Shown piece after piece: positions 13,101 through 25,804 of a DNA stretch of 64,000 bases. Made by a program: the position numbers and the translations under genes. Origin of the DNA: Takifugu bimaculatus. Taxonomy: Eukaryota > Chordata > Actinopteri > Tetraodontiformes > Tetraodontidae. The stretch lies in contig CP034983.1 of assembly GCA_004026145.2 (NCBI GenBank), forward strand, positions 12,123,212-12,187,211, written 5' to 3'. Every line of letters begins with the position of its first letter. Positions within the stretch are counted from its first letter, which is position 1. The notes under the pieces were generated by a model. That model made no database searches. It was not told where the DNA came from and saw only the letters and a program-made list of their open reading frames with translations.

Positions 13101-16100
13101 AGATGACAGCATAATTCATTAAGCTTTAGATTAGCTGTGAAAACAGCTGCTGCGGAAGCTAACAGCTGGATTACGTACGTCATTATATACAGTTCTGGAT
13201 GACACCTGTGCACGTTTTGCCACTTAGAATTGCTTCAATGCAAACTTGAAAGCCTACTTGAAAGTTCTAGCTTAGCGTTAGCTTAATGGTTGAGGACCGA
13301 GACCAACATGACTGAAAAGCTTCGTATGTTCTGAAAATAAAGGCTACCTCGCCGCTTCTCGACAGCTGGGTTTTAAAGTTAACTGATTTGTCTTCGTTCG
13401 CGTGACAACAGAGGAGCTTAATTAGCCGCTGTTTGGTAACGGGCTTTATTTTTTACATTCAATTACTGTCATGTACGATGTTTCCATTTATAGCGGAATG
13501 GAGACATGTAGCATTAAGACCCTTTTACCGCGTTTACTGTCCATCATTCGTTTCGTCGGTTCTGCCGGCGGGCTCGCTAGGCGCCTCCGGAATCTACAGC
13601 TACGTCTGTGTAGCCGACAAAGACGCCGAGCTAGTGGGCTGGTATCTCCATAAAGATCAAAGCAATGTTGGTGTTTCTCAATGATATAGAAGCATTCATC
13701 AGTGGTTCTGATCCCAGTTTGGGGCCAGTTTCCTGGAGATGGGAGGTCCGATCCCTCCAGTGTGTCCTAGTTTTGCCTACAGAAGCCTTGAAGCTAGCCT
13801 CCCATTTCCTGTAGTGCTTTTATTTCTCAATCCTTTCGGGCTTCTAAGCTCATCTTTGCTCTTTAACTTCCCCAAGAGCCCTTTAAATCTGTTATAATCG
13901 GGACCTGAGTGCAAATTTCACACCATCTCGTGTGTAAATGACAAGTAAGTTTCTGGGAAGCAGAAGGTTCTCGCCTCAGGCCCCAGTGTGAAAAAGGGAA
14001 TTTAAGTGCCAGGACCCCCTCAGAGCGCTGCCGAGCTCCCCTTGACAAGGTCCCGAACCCCCAAGTGCTCACTAGGACCCTCCACTGCTGATGCAGATGC
14101 TTCTAAAGAAATAAAGCAGTCAAGAAAAAGAAGTTCCTTTAATCTTTAAAGACGTTGCATCGACGAAGGGTCTCAGTCGTCCAGGTCAGACATGCTAACA
14201 TGCTAAGAGAATGATTTTACCATCTTTTAGCCTAGCGTCCAGCAAAATGCCACCTAACCGCAGCGTCTCAGGCTCCCAAACGTTCCACCCCTGCTCCGCT
14301 GTCTGACTTCGTCATCATCATCATCTCTGTTGTCGCCGCCGCCCGCCTTGTTCTGTACCCGCGGGGGTTCAGGAAAGAGCCCTCCGGTCCCTCCAAGTAC
14401 AAGAAAAGTGGGTTGATTTTAGCCGCGGAGTCTCCAAAAATAGATAAGAAATGGCCCGAAGGAGCAAATCCTGGTCCGATTTCAGGTAAATGGAAGCAGG
14501 ATTTTCCTGCTGTAAATATCCAAGTGCGACTCGTCTCGGTGCCGAGCACAAATCCACGCAATGTAATAAAGTATCGGAGGGCGCCGCAGCAACACGGGCC
14601 GGTTGCTCTGATTGATTAGCATTATTGTCGTATTTAAGTGCTCTCAAAAACGGGGCGACTGCCACGGGGGTGTAACTCACAGAACCGGGGCAGCAATAAA
14701 TACACGGTGTGCTGCATAATAAAGGGACGCGCAGCCATCAGGAGCTGTGCTGCCGATGCTAATCCAGGGCCCAGCGCCGCGGCTACTCAGCAGAACGCCA
14801 GCGAGGGGGTAAATGAGAACAGAGCCCTGTCACTGACAGCTGCCCCCCCTGAATATTTAGCCCTTCATCTTCTCCCCCTGGTTGCTGTCCGTCTTTATTT
14901 GAGCTTCGCCGGCGCCTCTTTGGGAGTCGCAGCTGCTTTTACTGTCGGTTGTAATATCGTGGTTACGTAACCGTGGATCCTGGCAGGAGAACCAGGTTCT
15001 TTGGGTCCCCCCCCCCCCTTTCCCGTTGCTCTGGGACCTGCCGGGTGATCCGGTGATCCCAGCTTAAGCCCACTGAGCACAGCTAATCATCTTTTCCTCA
15101 GTGCACCATCGTGGTTTTGTGGGAGCGTAAACTAATTTCAGCTCAAGTGTCATCACATTTTCCTGTTTAGCGACTCGTCCTAGCTGCCGAGTAGGGACCC
15201 CCCCCCCCCCACAACCCCCTCTAAGAGCTCTAAATGTGTAGAAGAATAGACTTGCACATTTTCCAGTTTTTATGAGTGAGGGAAGCACGAATGAGGAGCT
15301 GCTTCATGCTTTTCCCCCACTTCTCTCCCGCTACAAGATAAACAAGCTAATGATAAGCTAACAGGCTCCCTGGAGGGCTGCCTGCATACAGAGCAACGAT
15401 AAGCGTCAACCCCGATTTGCGAAGGCGGCGTGCTCAGGTGCCCCCCCCCCCCAATCCCTCGGAGTGCCTCCCAGCCCCGCAGACGTCTCATCTCCGGGCA
15501 TCAGCTTACCAAGAACAGCGGCGTGGATGTAGCTAACCGCTACCTGCAGATGAGCGGCGGCCGTTCTGAGATGGAATCCACGAAGAGGGGTCGGACAATG
15601 ACCTTTGACCCGTCCCGCATTCTTGGTGGCCCACCGGTTTTGTCCTTCCCTCCCCTGGTATTTACCAGAAACAAACGTCCACGGAGGCCGTCCTCCATAC
15701 CAAATGTTGACTCTTCACGGCTGACAGTCCGCTCCTGGCGGCAGCTGGCGAGTAAACAGGGCGAGCGCCATACGAGGTGGTGTAATCACGCCAGGCCCCG
15801 AGGACACAGCCGCCGCAATCATCGCCCCGCTAACACGGCATCCATCAACGAGGCTGATGGAATCCATTAATAAAAGGCCTCTGTTGTTACATTCCGTGTT
15901 CAACACGCGCTACGTCAACGCCACCAATTCAATACTGACCTAATCAGTCTCCGTCCCCGCAGCCCCCGGAATGCCGCTGTTATTCACGCCGCCATCAGAT
16001 GTTGACATTTACAGACAAACTAAAGAAAACTGAAGTTCGAACAACAGTTCGGGGGTGACGGCGAGATTAAAAGACATGAGCACACAACGGCTGTTGTGTG

Positions 16101-19100
16101 GCAAACAAGGGAAGACGGCACGTGATTGCCCGCTCAAGGTGCCCATTTGTTCTTTTTAACAATAAAAAAAGACGACGGGAATCCGGCAGATTCGACGGCG
16201 TCGCCAGATTTACGTCTCCACGTGGAACAAAAGCTGTTTTTCGCTTTTGTTCAGTCTCAAAGAAGGTCCCGGGTAGTTGACTGGCGTTTGATTTAAGGAA
16301 AAACAGAGTTTTCCGCGCGCTTCCTTGTCTAGTCGATGCCTAAAAACGTGGCTGTTGTCCGCAGCAGCGCCCCCTAGCGTCCAGGTGGCGGTACAGCGGC
16401 GAAAAGATGCAGCACAATATGGATCAAAGGTTCCAACGGCTCCCTGTGTAGCAACACAAGGAGCCGTTGGAAGCGGCGCGGCTCCAGGTGAAGCTTTCAC
16501 TGCCCACAGGGATCTCACTAATCGTTCTCCGCCCCGGGTGGCCTTCCCCTCGGATTCATGACCGGCGCCGTGATATTCAGCGCGCTGAAAGAGCCAGCAG
16601 CCATCAGGCCACTGGCTTCAAAATGGGTTATCAAGGTCTAAATTCAAGTGCTTTTTATTCCGAAGCATTCAAGGATGTTTTTTTCCTCGGTGGCAACGCG
16701 TGAAAACCGTCTTTGCACTCGTTTGTGTGGCCGTTGTGTGAAGGCTGCCGTGGCGAGGTTGCAAAAAGTAGATCCTGGGAGGGAAATTACAGCCGTTCCT
16801 CGATCCGAGGCAAGCAAACTTCTGTAGGAGTTTGTGCACTTGTGGTTGGAACAGCACTTGGGTGGTGCTTCCCAAGTTCACAAGAACGCAAGTACGGGCG
16901 AGTACAGTGAAACGGCCTCGAAAAACGGGACTTTTATCTCGGATTTGCGCCTCCGAGCTGCTCCACATTTTAGTGAAACCTCTTCGATTTCTGCGACGAA
17001 AACGTTCAAATTCAAGCACAAATCGGCACCGGCGTCGTCGTATAAACATTCCAAAACTCATCCGCACTCGGCGGATTGCGGAGGACCGATATCGGGGTGC
17101 CGTTCGCTCTCCAGCGGCGCGTAAACGTGGAGCTTCGCGTCTCTGCTCATCTCAACAGACGCAGGGGGGACGTTAGCAACAGTTAGCAAACCATCCGCGC
17201 TACATTTAGTCCGCGTTTGATTCAAAGACGCGGTGATCTGTCCAACGCCGTCCCCTGACTCTTCTCTTCTCCGCAGCTGCACTCAGACGTGGACAAAGGC
17301 GACGGGAAGGTGAAGTACGTGCTGTCCGGCGATGGCGCCACCTCCATCTTCACCATCGACGAGAACACGGGGGACATCCACGCCACCAAGCGCCTGGACC
17401 GCGAGGTGCAGGCCTACTACACCCTGCAGGCCCAGGCCGTGGACCGGCTCACCAATTTGCCCGTGGAGCCCAGGTCGGAGTTTGTGGTCAAGGTCCAGGA
17501 CATCAACGACAACGAGCCCAAGTTTGCGGACGGCCCGTATTTAGCGGGAGTGCCGGAGATGTCGCCATTAGGTAAACTCTTCCTCTTCTCTTCCACGTGT
17601 CCTAACTTGTCCCGCCTGTCCGTCGTCAGAGACCCAGGAAGTCGGAGCGGGTTCTGGTCCGAGCGCAGGTTCTGTGTCGGATGAGGCTTCAGAGTTTCAT
17701 TTATTTAAAGGCTCTTTTCTTTACTTCTTCTCCTCGGAGACGCCGGGACCACGGAGGTGTTTTTCATTCAGGGAGCGTCGGGAGAATGATGATGCGGAAT
17801 GATTGGACTCCCGGGGCTCCCGGGGAATTTCGGACAATGCAATCAATTTATTCATGTCGGGCATTTAGGAGAAAATTCGAAAAGGAGGAAAGCAGCGAGT
17901 TGAGGAACATGAAAGCTTTTGCGTCCGTGATGGAGAGGAAGGGTCGGGTCGCTCCGCACAGGCGCTAGCTAGCTGCGGGTAAACCGCCGGGAGCAGAAAT
18001 CCCTCCGACTGGCTGTTCAGGAAAACGAGAAGGCGGCCGTTTGAAGAGCTTTCCTCGTCGCCAAAATAGTGACAAATTACGCCGCCGTCGCTGCTTTCGC
18101 CGCTCGGATTTGCAGCACGAGGCGGCGGAATGAAACACAGCGTTAGCTTGAATCCACCTCTGCGTACCTGTTTAGCCTTGTCCTCCAAATGACTCGACGC
18201 CCCTCCGGGACCTCTGCAGAGTCGGAGCGCCGCGCCCGCCCGCCCGACTGGCTCCCATTCGGTTTGTTTCATCATTTTTCCTTGTTTTGCGTGTTTCCCC
18301 CACAGGCGAGGATATGCTAAGCGGCTAAATGGTTTTGCGCCTCTGTCTTGTGGAAAGTTAAGCGCGATCCCAAGTCTATGCCGGTTGTTTTATTGGGGAA
18401 ATTCTCCAGATTCTGGACGCTGTTTGTAGCTACCGACTCGTTCTGCTTCGTGCAGCTTAATCCAGGGGAAAAAAAACCCTCTGAAGAGAGACGCAAAGCT
18501 GCTCCCGGGACACATCTGAGGTACCTGCTCCACACCTGGGATGAGGATTGCCTGAGACGGCTGCAATCAGCACAGATGGAAGAGGTTCCTGGTGGAATTC
18601 CGGGATTCATATCTGTCGTAACGCTGCATCTTCTTTTGTAAATGTCATTCGCCTGTGGACAGCTGAGGCTCGTGGGAAGGTTATCGCTGTTCTGATATGT
18701 TGCCTGATGAGATCACCTGAAAAGAGGAAACGCACCTCTGGGGGTAACAGACACAACCTGACGTATAGACACACACGATGCTACAATCGTTGGCGACCTC
18801 AGATGCCGATAGCGCGCTAACCGGTGGCATCCACAGACAGAATTCACCATCATCGGGGTGAAAATCCCCGCTTAGAGGGTTTTTGAGATCCCTCTGAGTT
18901 CCGAAGTGCCCCCATTTGCATCCTCACCGCCGTAGAAGCAAACTTCTGTCCAGAGAGACGACGTCAAGTGAACTCCAGCTAACCGGAGGTCTGAATCACA
19001 CTCTGGAGGCGAGCGTCCTCGGCCAGCTCAGAGTTCAGGCTGGTCAACGCCAAGAGGGGAATGTGTTTGTTTTTCCTGAGACTGATGCCTTTTAATCAGG

Positions 19101-20705
19101 GAAGTCTGGTTCCTCCGTCTCTACGGTCACTGGGCAAGATTTTTGTATAGAAATGATAATACAATGATTAGCATCTATGCTAGTGGCGTCAGCACTACCA
19201 CACGGTCACAGTTCATATATTCTGTGCTGCGTTCAATGACTCTTGAGCCTCTTGTTGCTTTCAGACCACAACATTCATGGTAGGAGATACTAATTCATCC
19301 TAAGTTAAATATATTGTGTAATGTTAATGTTTAATTCTAGGTTTCTGGATAGATTGTGTTACGTCGGAGGGTTTTGCTTATTGAAATAGAGTCCAGTATT
19401 TTGCGTGTTTGGTCTAAAACCAGACAAACTTCCGTCCCGGTTCCATCCAGACTCTAATGGGTCGCAAACAAAGGTGTTTGTTCCATTTTAAACCCACAAC
19501 AGGAAGATTTCCGAGTGAGACGCTTTGCTTCCTGCAGAGATGCGAAGATTTTAGGAGGATTACATGGTACCGGTGGCGGCTGCAGGGGGATCCAGAGGAT
19601 TAGAGCACACGGGCCCTGAGACTCGTGTCCAGACCCAGATAAGAAGGGAGACGTCCACAGAGGGATCCCGGCAGCGAGCGATGAGACTGAGGTCACCTCT
19701 GTTGTCTCGGCTCCTGCGAGAGGAACCAGGAGGAGAAAAAACGCCTTTGTCCTCCGCAAATATCTGCTCAAAGCAATTATAAGTGCGGCGGAGGACACGG
19801 AAGGGGCGCGCACCTCTTGTCCTCAATCCTGTTGTCGATGTCTTTAAATCATTAATGGTCACAGCTCCGCGCCGCTGATAAATGGCTTCAATTCCGAGGG
19901 AATCGTGAATTTAATTAATTAAAGTAATTAGCGGCCGCGCTCGCCGACCCCCTGGTCCGGAGAAGCCAGCAGGCTTTTGTCTTAATCACCACCTGCACGT
20001 CAAAGAGGGGATGGGCGGAGCCAGAGGACAGTTAGGGGCGCGAGCGGGACGGGTCCAGGCTTCCCTGGCAGGCTGAAGGGCCACCGAAGCGGTCTGAGGG
20101 CTCATTACAAGGAGAGGGGATGTAATGTCAGAGCCAAGGCTCCTGGATTTACTGCTCAGCGGCGCCATATCGGGCTGTCATTGTTCCTGTCTAATTCATG
20201 AGAGCGCGGATCAGAGCGGGGGCAGTCCCCCCCGCCCTGGGAGCCAAAGGGCTGCCTTCATTTAGCTAAAGTCAGGCCTCCGTGGAGGAGAAGTGACCCG
20301 CGGGCTCCTCTTTGCATCGTCGGGTATGAACACGAAGGCATGTGAAAGGATGTAGAAGAGTGGGAAGAGTCCAGGCCACCGTCGGCCAATCAGCATTGAG
20401 GACTCATGTACGCACTTCCTGTTTCCTCCTGAGTTAAACTGTCGTTTTTTTGGGGCAACTTGTGGGTGTTTTATTGGTATTCTCCTCTAAAACGTTCGTG
20501 TTCGATCCACCTCCTCTTAGACGATAATTAACTGCTAAATGCACATCAGGTTGTATTTTGAACCAATTTGCCTCCGTTGTTGTTATTATCGAGTGTGTGT
20601 GTGGACACGCTCCTTCAAATTCTGCATCACAGCCTTTCGTTTTTACAGATTCTTGGACGTTTTGTCCTGACAGCTGCATGAAATTTCAATTAGAGTAAAA
20701 AGCTC

Positions 20706-20764
<59 letters not shown>

Positions 20765-22118
20765 GTTTATTCCTCATTTCTGTCTAAATTCACCTCTGTC
20801 AGACTTTAGGAGCTTCGTCTTCGTTAGAAAACAGATTAAATGAGAGACAAAACGTCAATGTCTGGGTCACAGATGTTGGGCGTGACAGTCGGATGCTTCC
20901 TGTTTCGTTTTCCTCAGATCACGACGTGATTTTTTCTGATGAAACGTCCCAACATCAGCCAGATTTGCCATCTAAATCTTATCGTTATATTCAGAGTCCC
21001 GGGCCCGCATGTTTACACCAAACACAACACACACATTTTAACCTGTTTAAGATCTTTGTGTCTGGGTGTTAAATTGCAAGGGGCCGATTATCGACCCCTG
21101 CGGTACGCCACTGCTGGGTTTTGTAGCGTGAAACTAAGCTAGCCGTGTATCACCGTCTGCTGCATTCATCTACAGCTCCTACAGGTTATTTTGGTGATAT
21201 TTGCCCTAATTCTGTTGTTGATGTTGGTTTCTGACCATATGGAAGGCTAATTTACAGCCTCTTAGTGCTGCCAGGGGGTTTAACGATCAACCTGTAGGGG
21301 GGATGTAGCTGTGGGTGGAGCTCTCCCATCCTTTGACCTTGGCATTTTAAACTACCTGTAATATAAGCTGTCATGACTAAGAGGTGACGATATAATCTGG
21401 GTGTCCTTCTCCGAACGCGGCCGCCATAACTCCTGCGGCTCCCCTCCGTCTTCTTCCTGTTATATTGTTCACGCCGAGCGCCAGCGCCTGTTAATTCCGG
21501 CTTTATTGCCACAGCGCAGGAATCTAATCTTCAATTTTCGTGATCACTTCATTCTGTAAAAGCCTGTAAAAGATACCTTGCGTTAAAAAGTGTGATTTTT
21601 ATTGCGGCGTTTTTCTTCAGAGTGAAATAGGCCCGGCTGTCGGGCGCGCTCGGCCGCGGCTAGGCTAGCAATTAAGATGAAATATGGGCGCAGGGGGCGT
21701 AAACCAGCTGATGGAGCGGGGTTGGGGGGGGGGGTGTCAACTCATTTCAAAATATATAAACAACTGATGAGTCCAGGCTGGACCCCACCTGAACCACAGT
21801 CCAGGAGCCAATTAAGGCCTGAGTCATTCCAGCCGCCCGATAATTCGTCAGTGAGACGACGTTTCCTGTCCGATGGGTTTCAGTCCCGGCATAAAGCTGC
21901 TGCACGGGGGTGAGAAACCTGCGCGGTCGCCGCGACAACACTCAGTCAGAGTAATGAACGACCTGTCGTCAGTGCCCCTCCCCCTTACTTCCTGTAAAAA
22001 CCTCCCTTCTGCACCCCCCAGCTGTGGCTGTCAGCTCGACTCGCATCAGCCGCGTGTTCTTAAAGAAGGAACCCAAACGGAGAGGAGAACCCAACCACAA
22101 CAGCTCGTAGTCAGAGTT

Positions 22119-22151
<33 letters not shown>

Positions 22152-25100
22152 GTCGAGGAAATTAAAGATTTAGAAACTTTTCCAGCCTCGTTGCCTCCAC
22201 AGATCCAGTTTTAGCTGATTTCAGCGTGATTTAGCGGCGCGTCGTCACCTTTGACCTCCAGGAGTTTGTTTTCCCATGTTTGTAGGTGGTGACCCAAAGT
22301 TGTCAGAGAGGATTTAACGCTTCAGACATAAAGATGTCTCTGTAACGTCGCCGTCTCCACCGCCCATGCAGCCGAATCACGTATTTCTGAGCACAAGTGT
22401 CACTAAATTTACATGTAAATCAAATCAGGCTGTGAAAGCAGCTGATTGGTTTTTATGTGGGGGTGATGAGGTGTCCAGCCGTGCCCCCGATAGTCAAACA
22501 CTTTAAATTAAAGTGTAAATTTACAGAGCAGCTCATCTACTGCTGCCATAGATGCACCTTTATTAGAGAGAATGATGCTAATCCAGGAGTTTGGCAGCTC
22601 GGGGGAGGGTTGCTGGCCCAAAATAAAATAATCGAAGGATTTAATGGCGGTTTTTATGTGTAATTAAGCATAAAGCGGCGAGCTCCGGTCACGGCAGGTT
22701 GGATTAACATGAGAGGAAACAGAAAAGTTAAGAAAAGGACAGCAGATATAAACGAGCGTCTGTCTGCAGCAGTATGAGAGCCTCCGTGAAGGCGTTTACC
22801 ATGACTCAGCACTTAAACGGACGCCAGGCAGCAGCAGCACCCACCCGATTACCCCGATTATTAGCTCCGCCTTCTTCTGCGGCCCTCAGTTCAAACGGCC
22901 GCTACTCTTGCTTTCTGCTGCTCCTGTCGCCCTGGCTGGGCGTCGTCATGGTAACTAATGAGCGTCTGTCTGCCCACAGGAACGATGGTGGTGCAAGTGG
23001 CTGCCACCGACGCAGATGACCCCACGTACGGGAACAGCGCCAGGGTGGTCTACAGCATCATCCACGGGCAGCCGTACTTCTCCGTGGAGCCCAAGACAGG
23101 TGGGTACCGCACACAGGTCAGGCTGGGGGCAAGTTTAGCCCGTCCACATCCAAACTGGGAGGCAAAAGGAGGGTTTAACGGGGCAACAACTGGCTAAAAG
23201 CTGCTAAATGTGCTGCCAGCCTGAGAAGATGCCAATGACTCTTTGTGTGCTTAAAACACGGCGCTAAAGCCCAAATATGAGCTTAGAAAGGGGTGATACG
23301 CCTGTGCACCTGCAAGACTTTTAAAGGTGGAGCCGAGCAATAAAAAACATCACCCCGGCACTAAAACGCAAGCGTTTGTGGAAGAAAAACGGGTTCATTC
23401 GACGAGATTGTTCCCATAATTCCACAGCAAAGCTCAGCAATTATCCCGCAGAGCTGAACAAAGGTGGAAAACAGGCGTTAGCTTAATAATCATGGAACTA
23501 TTCTGCAGCCAAGTGCCTCTTGATCGCCCCCTGGAGGCCAGCTGCAGTACTCCTCCTGCATTTACCCCCATGTTCACGAAGGCACCACTTCTGTTGTTGC
23601 TCCAGTTTAGTTTAGAGTTCGATGACGTAATTAAGTGTTAAAGCACGAAGCTGTGGTCACTATGACAACAGGGAACTCAAGTACAGATTGACACGAATAT
23701 CTGAGGGACGGATGATAGCGAGAGGAAGCGCTGTTCCCATACAAACCTCAGAAGTCACCGGGCTAAACTGCTAGCTCACACCTCCTTATTTTAGCCTTTA
23801 AATATCGATAGCAGCCAGAGACGCCTCATCCATCTTTATTTAGGTCCCACCAGCACTGAAAGCACTCCCGACTTTCGCCGCCTCCGCGCTGACAATAAAA
23901 ACAACACCGAGGTTTTATTTTGCCATCAACAAATTGAAGCGCTGCATTTGAGGGAACGCAGCCGGCAGTTGATGCAATAAAGATAACGGCAGTAAAATCA
24001 AAGGGGAAAACAGTTCGGAGGCCTCGGAAAACTAAATAAACTGCCGGATGTGAGTTTGTTTGTTGACTTGCAGGGCGTTTTACCCTGAAATGTGTCGCCG
24101 CCACGCTCGCTACATCTCCATAGCCGGCTCATTAGCCGCCGCCCCGCCGTGCGGCGGCTACTCCGCGCGCAGCACTCCTTCAAGAACAGAAACATAGCGT
24201 CCATCTCATGATGCTCCGTCCTCCGCTTAGCGAGCAGCACATCCACTCACGCTGGGGTTTTATGGACGCCGGGCAGCGCTGATGAAAGCGGCGGCGGCGC
24301 GTGGATTTATGTCCACGGAGCGCCGGTGCGGTGGAAATGAGTCCGGTGACCCACCAGGTTCACGGTAAACATTCAATAAGGCCAAACCTGGACAAGGAAG
24401 GTGGGGAGATGATTAAAAAGAGCAGAAAGTGCGGCTGATTTCTGTTTTCTTTAAGCTAATGGAGGATGTGGCTGGAGCGTTCATGAGGGAACGCGCCCAT
24501 GTTTCCCTGTTTCGGGGTGAAAATTCCATCTTTTATCCACGCAGCTCCAGCAGCTCCGCCAGGATTCCTCCCAGCGTGCAAACCCTTCATTTTTTTCTTC
24601 ATATTTTGTGGGTTAATTAACGCGTTTAAAACGCTGCAATCACCTCCCGTAACGCCGGTTTGGAACTTGGGAATTAGTGATGAATGTTTTCCTCACTTCC
24701 TTTCTGCCGTTGAGCTGACGATCCGGCAGAAGGTCAATTAACTGCTAATTTAATCCACATTTATTAAAATAGAGCGTTAAAGATTGAGCCGCTGGTCTCC
24801 TTCTCCTGTTTTCTTAACGTGCTAGCATACACACGTTAGCTTCAGCTTTTCATTTTCCAGGACTGGGGCAGCATGTTATTACGATAACTATTTTAGTGGT
24901 GCTCTGTCGTATCGTATCAGGCACAATTTCCATACATTGATAGCTTAAAAATGGATTCTGCACCAGAGGTTGGTGCTAATAAACTCATAAATGAGCCAAT
25001 TATATTCAGAGGATGAAGCGTCTGTAGTCATCTCAGAGTTTATGCTAATTCTGGAAGCATTTTCCTTTGAAAGTTTAGCATATTTTAGCCCAAACTAGCT

Positions 25101-25772
25101 AATATTCCCGCAGACATGCACCGCCCCGCTCCTGGTTCTGAGTCCAGAGCAGGTTTAGCCTGACTCGGCTCCATACGTGGATTTATAAAAATGCAATTTT
25201 AAAGAGATGAGACGGCTGAAAATATGAAAACCTGCTTTGGGTGGCAAAAAGCGCCTCCTCCCCGCGCTTATCGGCGCTTTTCCTAAGGAATAACGGCTTC
25301 TTTATTAACCTGTCAAACCTGCGAGCTCTTCCCGGGCCCCCGCCAGCGCTCCGTCTCGCTGCTCCCGATGGTTCTTGGCTCTATCCGTCCGCTCGCTGAT
25401 CGGATCGCAGCGTTATAAGATGTAATATTGTTGTCACATCTGAGCGGCTTGAGCGGCGTTCCGGACCGTGATGGAGTTACTCCCAATAAAAACGGAGACT
25501 TCTGCTGAAAGGGAAAAGCTTTTGTTTGCGTCCAAACTCACTCAAATTGACCTTAACCTGACCCCCCCCCCCCGGAGCCGCCGGCTGGTCGGTGATCTTT
25601 ACGCTGGTGTCGGGCCCTGAACCCGCCCATGCGTTTCGCCGACGCCGACGCCAATTAGAGCGAGAGTGGACATTTGCTTTAGTGAGGATCAAACAGCGCG
25701 TCCAGCCCATAACGACCCCATTACCCTCACGCCTCGTTGTTTCTACAGACCCCCCCTCAGCTCAACACCCCC

Positions 25773-25804
<32 letters not shown>

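Larger units (their letters stand above)
1136..17276 (+). other. cdh7 intron 1 (16.1 kb)
   Basis: The largest intron, bounded by gtaagc and tctccgcag. No coding exon of either gene was found in it. It holds a GT/GTGC microsatellite (2464-2563), a TA/TG-rich tract (9189-9227), a minus-strand LINE reverse-transcriptase fragment (about 8985-9154), several C homopolymers (11477, 12501, 15007, 15198, 15441) and a strong hairpin (16431-16472). The rest is unannotatable intronic DNA with many TTAGC and GCTAA words. Open frames of 60-174 codons show no recognisable domain. Confidence 0.8.
17572..22979 (+). other. cdh7 intron 2 (5.4 kb)
   Basis: Bounded by gtaaac and gcccacag. It contains a 56-bp CA microsatellite (20708-20763), a minus-strand LINE reverse-transcriptase motif fragment (21068-21112), an 11-bp G run (21724-21734) and a GT microsatellite (22121-22149). 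No gene was recognised. Confidence 0.8.
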
